Positions 62,149 to 64,000 of a stretch of 64,000 nucleotides of DNA are shown piece after piece. This DNA is from Dimorphilus gyrociliatus (Eukaryota > Annelida > Polychaeta > Dinophilidae). The DNA lies in assembly GCA_904063045.1 (NCBI GenBank), contig CAJFCJ010000002.1, positions 4,373,645 through 4,437,644 of the forward strand, written 5' to 3'. The notes beneath the pieces are model-generated. The model was not told the origin of the DNA, ran no database searches, and saw only the letters and a list, made by a program, of their open reading frames with translations. Positions within the stretch are counted from its first letter, which is position 1; each line of letters begins with the position of its first letter. Position numbers and translations under genes: made by a program.

Positions 62149-64000
62149 TGTATATTTATATATAACATAAAGTACAATGCAGATATATACACCGATTAGA
62201 TGACATTTGTTGAATAATTATTGTAGCAATTTACACTGGCTATTAAAAGCACGAGTCAATTATCCTATACAAGACCCCCCGCAGCGATGAGTACTGCACA
62301 ACTACATTACCGCTTTTCCAAGAACTTTTATAAAAACAGGTATATTAGTCATATGTACAAATGTATAAATTAGTATTCGCGAGTATGTGATAGTTTTTTG
62401 CCTTGTCTTATCAGATTGGGGAGGAGCTTAGTTTTTTATCCGCATTCCTTAAAAAGTAGGTTAAGTAGAAAGATGCTTTAAGAAAAGCGACTTTATGCTG
62501 TCAAATTTCTCTGTGGACTCACTTTTAATAAATTGATCAATTAAAAAGCAGTGATTCAGTAAAAGAAAAACAATATCCTGTTTTTTTTTAGTGGAGATTA
62601 ATAATAAAAGTAACTTATTTTTATATTAGTATTGATATAATATAAAAAATATACCTAACAAAGATTTTTTTATAACTATTAGTGAGAAAAGAACATAAGA
62701 TTATAATTGCTACATTAAAATAAGCTTAAAATTAGCCAATTTTACAGCGATTAAAAATGGTTCGAAAAATCCAGATCATTTTTTTTAGATACGTATGTCA
62801 ACATAAATTCGCGCTAATTTCTTTTAATCTCTCTTTACTCTATATTTTGCTACATATATATCATAATATATATATATATGTATACAACTATTCTTCCATC
62901 TTTATCTTTAATAGGAGCTGTTATCTATATACATATCTTCATGAGTGTGAACAGTTAAGAGAAAATAAGGATGATTTAAAAAAAATTATAAATTTAATGA
63001 AAATTGAGAAAGTATATCAAACAAGGTTGATTTAACTTTTAAGAGTTCAGTTTTATATTAATTAATGAAGCTATCTAAAGAGAAGAAAGATGATAGGTTG
63101 ATAAATTGGTACAAAAAAAAATCATCTGAAGGCTGCAGAAGCTATGCAAATTACGACAAGGAGTATTGTCAATTGAGAAGGATAATTATAATAATTGAAA
63201 CAGTTGAGGGAAAAGAACGTGAGGTATATCAGTTTATTTATAGGCGTATTTATAGACTAAGGGCGAGTATATATGCAATTTATGAGTGCGATGAAAAGAA
63301 CAGAGTTGGAGAATATTAGAGGGAAAAGAGCATGAAGCGTGGAGGGTGCAAGATACTGTACCAGACAATCTAAATGTGAAAAAGTAGCATTTTCCTAACG
63401 ATTGTTTGTCAAATCGGCTTGCTATTTGCCTGTTTATATCCATACTAATCTCTGCCAATTATTTTAATACGTCAATAGAAAAGAAACAGTGTCAAAGAGC
63501 TTTTCTTCCACACTTAGTTAGCGTCAAGTGTATACATTGTATGTATATGTATAAATGTATACACACAAAGGCGCACCTTTAGCGCACCTGTCCGCACGCG
63601 CCGCTCATTATCTCGCTACCCTACCGGCCGTGCACCACCTGCATTTTTTTCCTTTGCATTTTTTTTTTCATCTCTAGTTTTTTTTTGTTCAAGCAGTTCT
63701 TTTTTTCCTCTCTTGATTTAATTATGTCTTTATTGGCGTTAATCGCTTAGGTGAATGGAGCTTTTAGTGCTCTGTTGGGCGTCTTGAAGTGAGGGAGAAT
63801 TTTTTCGATTTCTAAAGGTGGGGGGCCAGCTGTGATTTGTGGTATAAACTTTCGCACTCTCGCGATCTTATAAGGGCGTTTATTAACTCTGTAGGATGTC
63901 ACGTGATTGGTGTGAAGCAGAGTTTATTCTTTCAATTATGCTATTGACTGTTCTTTGTGCCTACACTTTAAATATTATAAGTAATTTTCATTACTCATTT
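56897..64000 (+). other. Long AT-rich region, probable intron of the eh1-motif gene
   Basis: No exon with domain character was recognised in these 7.1 kb. It includes A-rich sequence at 57170-57360, an inverted GACGC pair at 57592-57604, a TA microsatellite at 62111-62147, and a short GC-rich block near 63567-63645. Open frames are short and repeat-driven. If the first exon does belong to a homeobox gene, this is its first intron, a usual place for enhancers. Confidence 0.4.
62111..62147. repeat. (AT)18 microsatellite ending in ACTG
   Basis: Eighteen AT units followed directly by ACTGTATATTTATATATA. The ACTG-interrupted ending is the same as in the repeat at 30491-30528. Confidence 0.9.

Noticed and set aside
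1-64000. CRISPR arrays, bacterial operons, tRNA or rRNA genes, complete transposons
   Set aside because: No regular spaced repeats, no tRNA-like box A/box B pairs and no transposase or reverse transcriptase frames were seen by eye; the genes have spliceosomal introns. A tRNAscan or repeat-library search was not possible.

Overview
The window is animal nuclear DNA, not bacterial. It is AT-rich (roughly two thirds A+T by eye), and its genes are split by short GT-AG introns, many of 50-500 bases. It carries metazoan families: two ELOVL fatty acid elongases, an acetylcholine-receptor-type channel, TMEM117, a GDNF-receptor-like protein and a neuropeptide precursor. Gene density is high, about one gene per 4-5 kb over the first 54 kb. 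The neuropeptide (a C-x4-C ring with a Trp-Lys core after a Lys-Arg site) and the compact layout suggest a lophotrochozoan, perhaps a small-genome annelid of the Dimorphilus kind. That is inference, since nothing in the sequence names the species. All gene models were built by hand from reading frames, splice signals and matching intron phases.

Layout. 0.8-6.8 kb: a small C3HC4 RING-finger protein (+). 11.1-12.6 kb: a seven-helix receptor (+). 14.3-18.4 kb: a lipid cluster made of a TLC-domain protein of the TLCD1/2 type (-), an ELOVL elongase (-) and a second ELOVL (+); the two elongases are head to head, 162 bases apart. 18.6-22.3 kb: a cys-loop receptor subunit with an unusual pore helix (-). 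25.9-34.4 kb: a ten-exon GDNF-family-receptor-like protein with a probable GPI tail (+). 34.6-36.6 kb: a single-pass receptor with a lectin-like ectodomain and a tyrosine-rich tail (-). 37.6-38.0 kb: the neuropeptide precursor (+). 38.1-39.7 kb: a class V PLP-dependent aminotransferase-like enzyme (-). 40.0-40.7 kb: an unrecognised membrane protein (-). 43.8-45.9 kb: an SH3 plus FAM107-domain protein (-). 47.0-48.7 kb: TMEM117 (+). 51.0-53.8 kb: an eleven-exon ankyrin-repeat protein (-).

From 53.8 kb to the end the character changes. There is one recognisable exon (56.66-56.90 kb, +), encoding a Groucho-binding eh1-type motif, as in the first exon of an NK/ANTP-class homeobox gene. No homeodomain exon was found downstream. 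The upstream flank is unusually rich in CpG and in GACGC/GCGTC words, which looks like the regulatory landscape of a developmental gene.

Functional links. The clearest is the lipid cluster: elongases make very-long-chain and polyunsaturated acyl chains, and TLCD1/2-type proteins limit their incorporation into membrane phospholipids. Several other genes (receptor channel, GPCR, GDNF-receptor-like protein, neuropeptide) belong to neural or signalling families, but nothing shows that they are co-regulated. No tRNA, rRNA, CRISPR array or intact transposon was recognised. Repeats are short microsatellites, mostly TA and CT/GA tracts.
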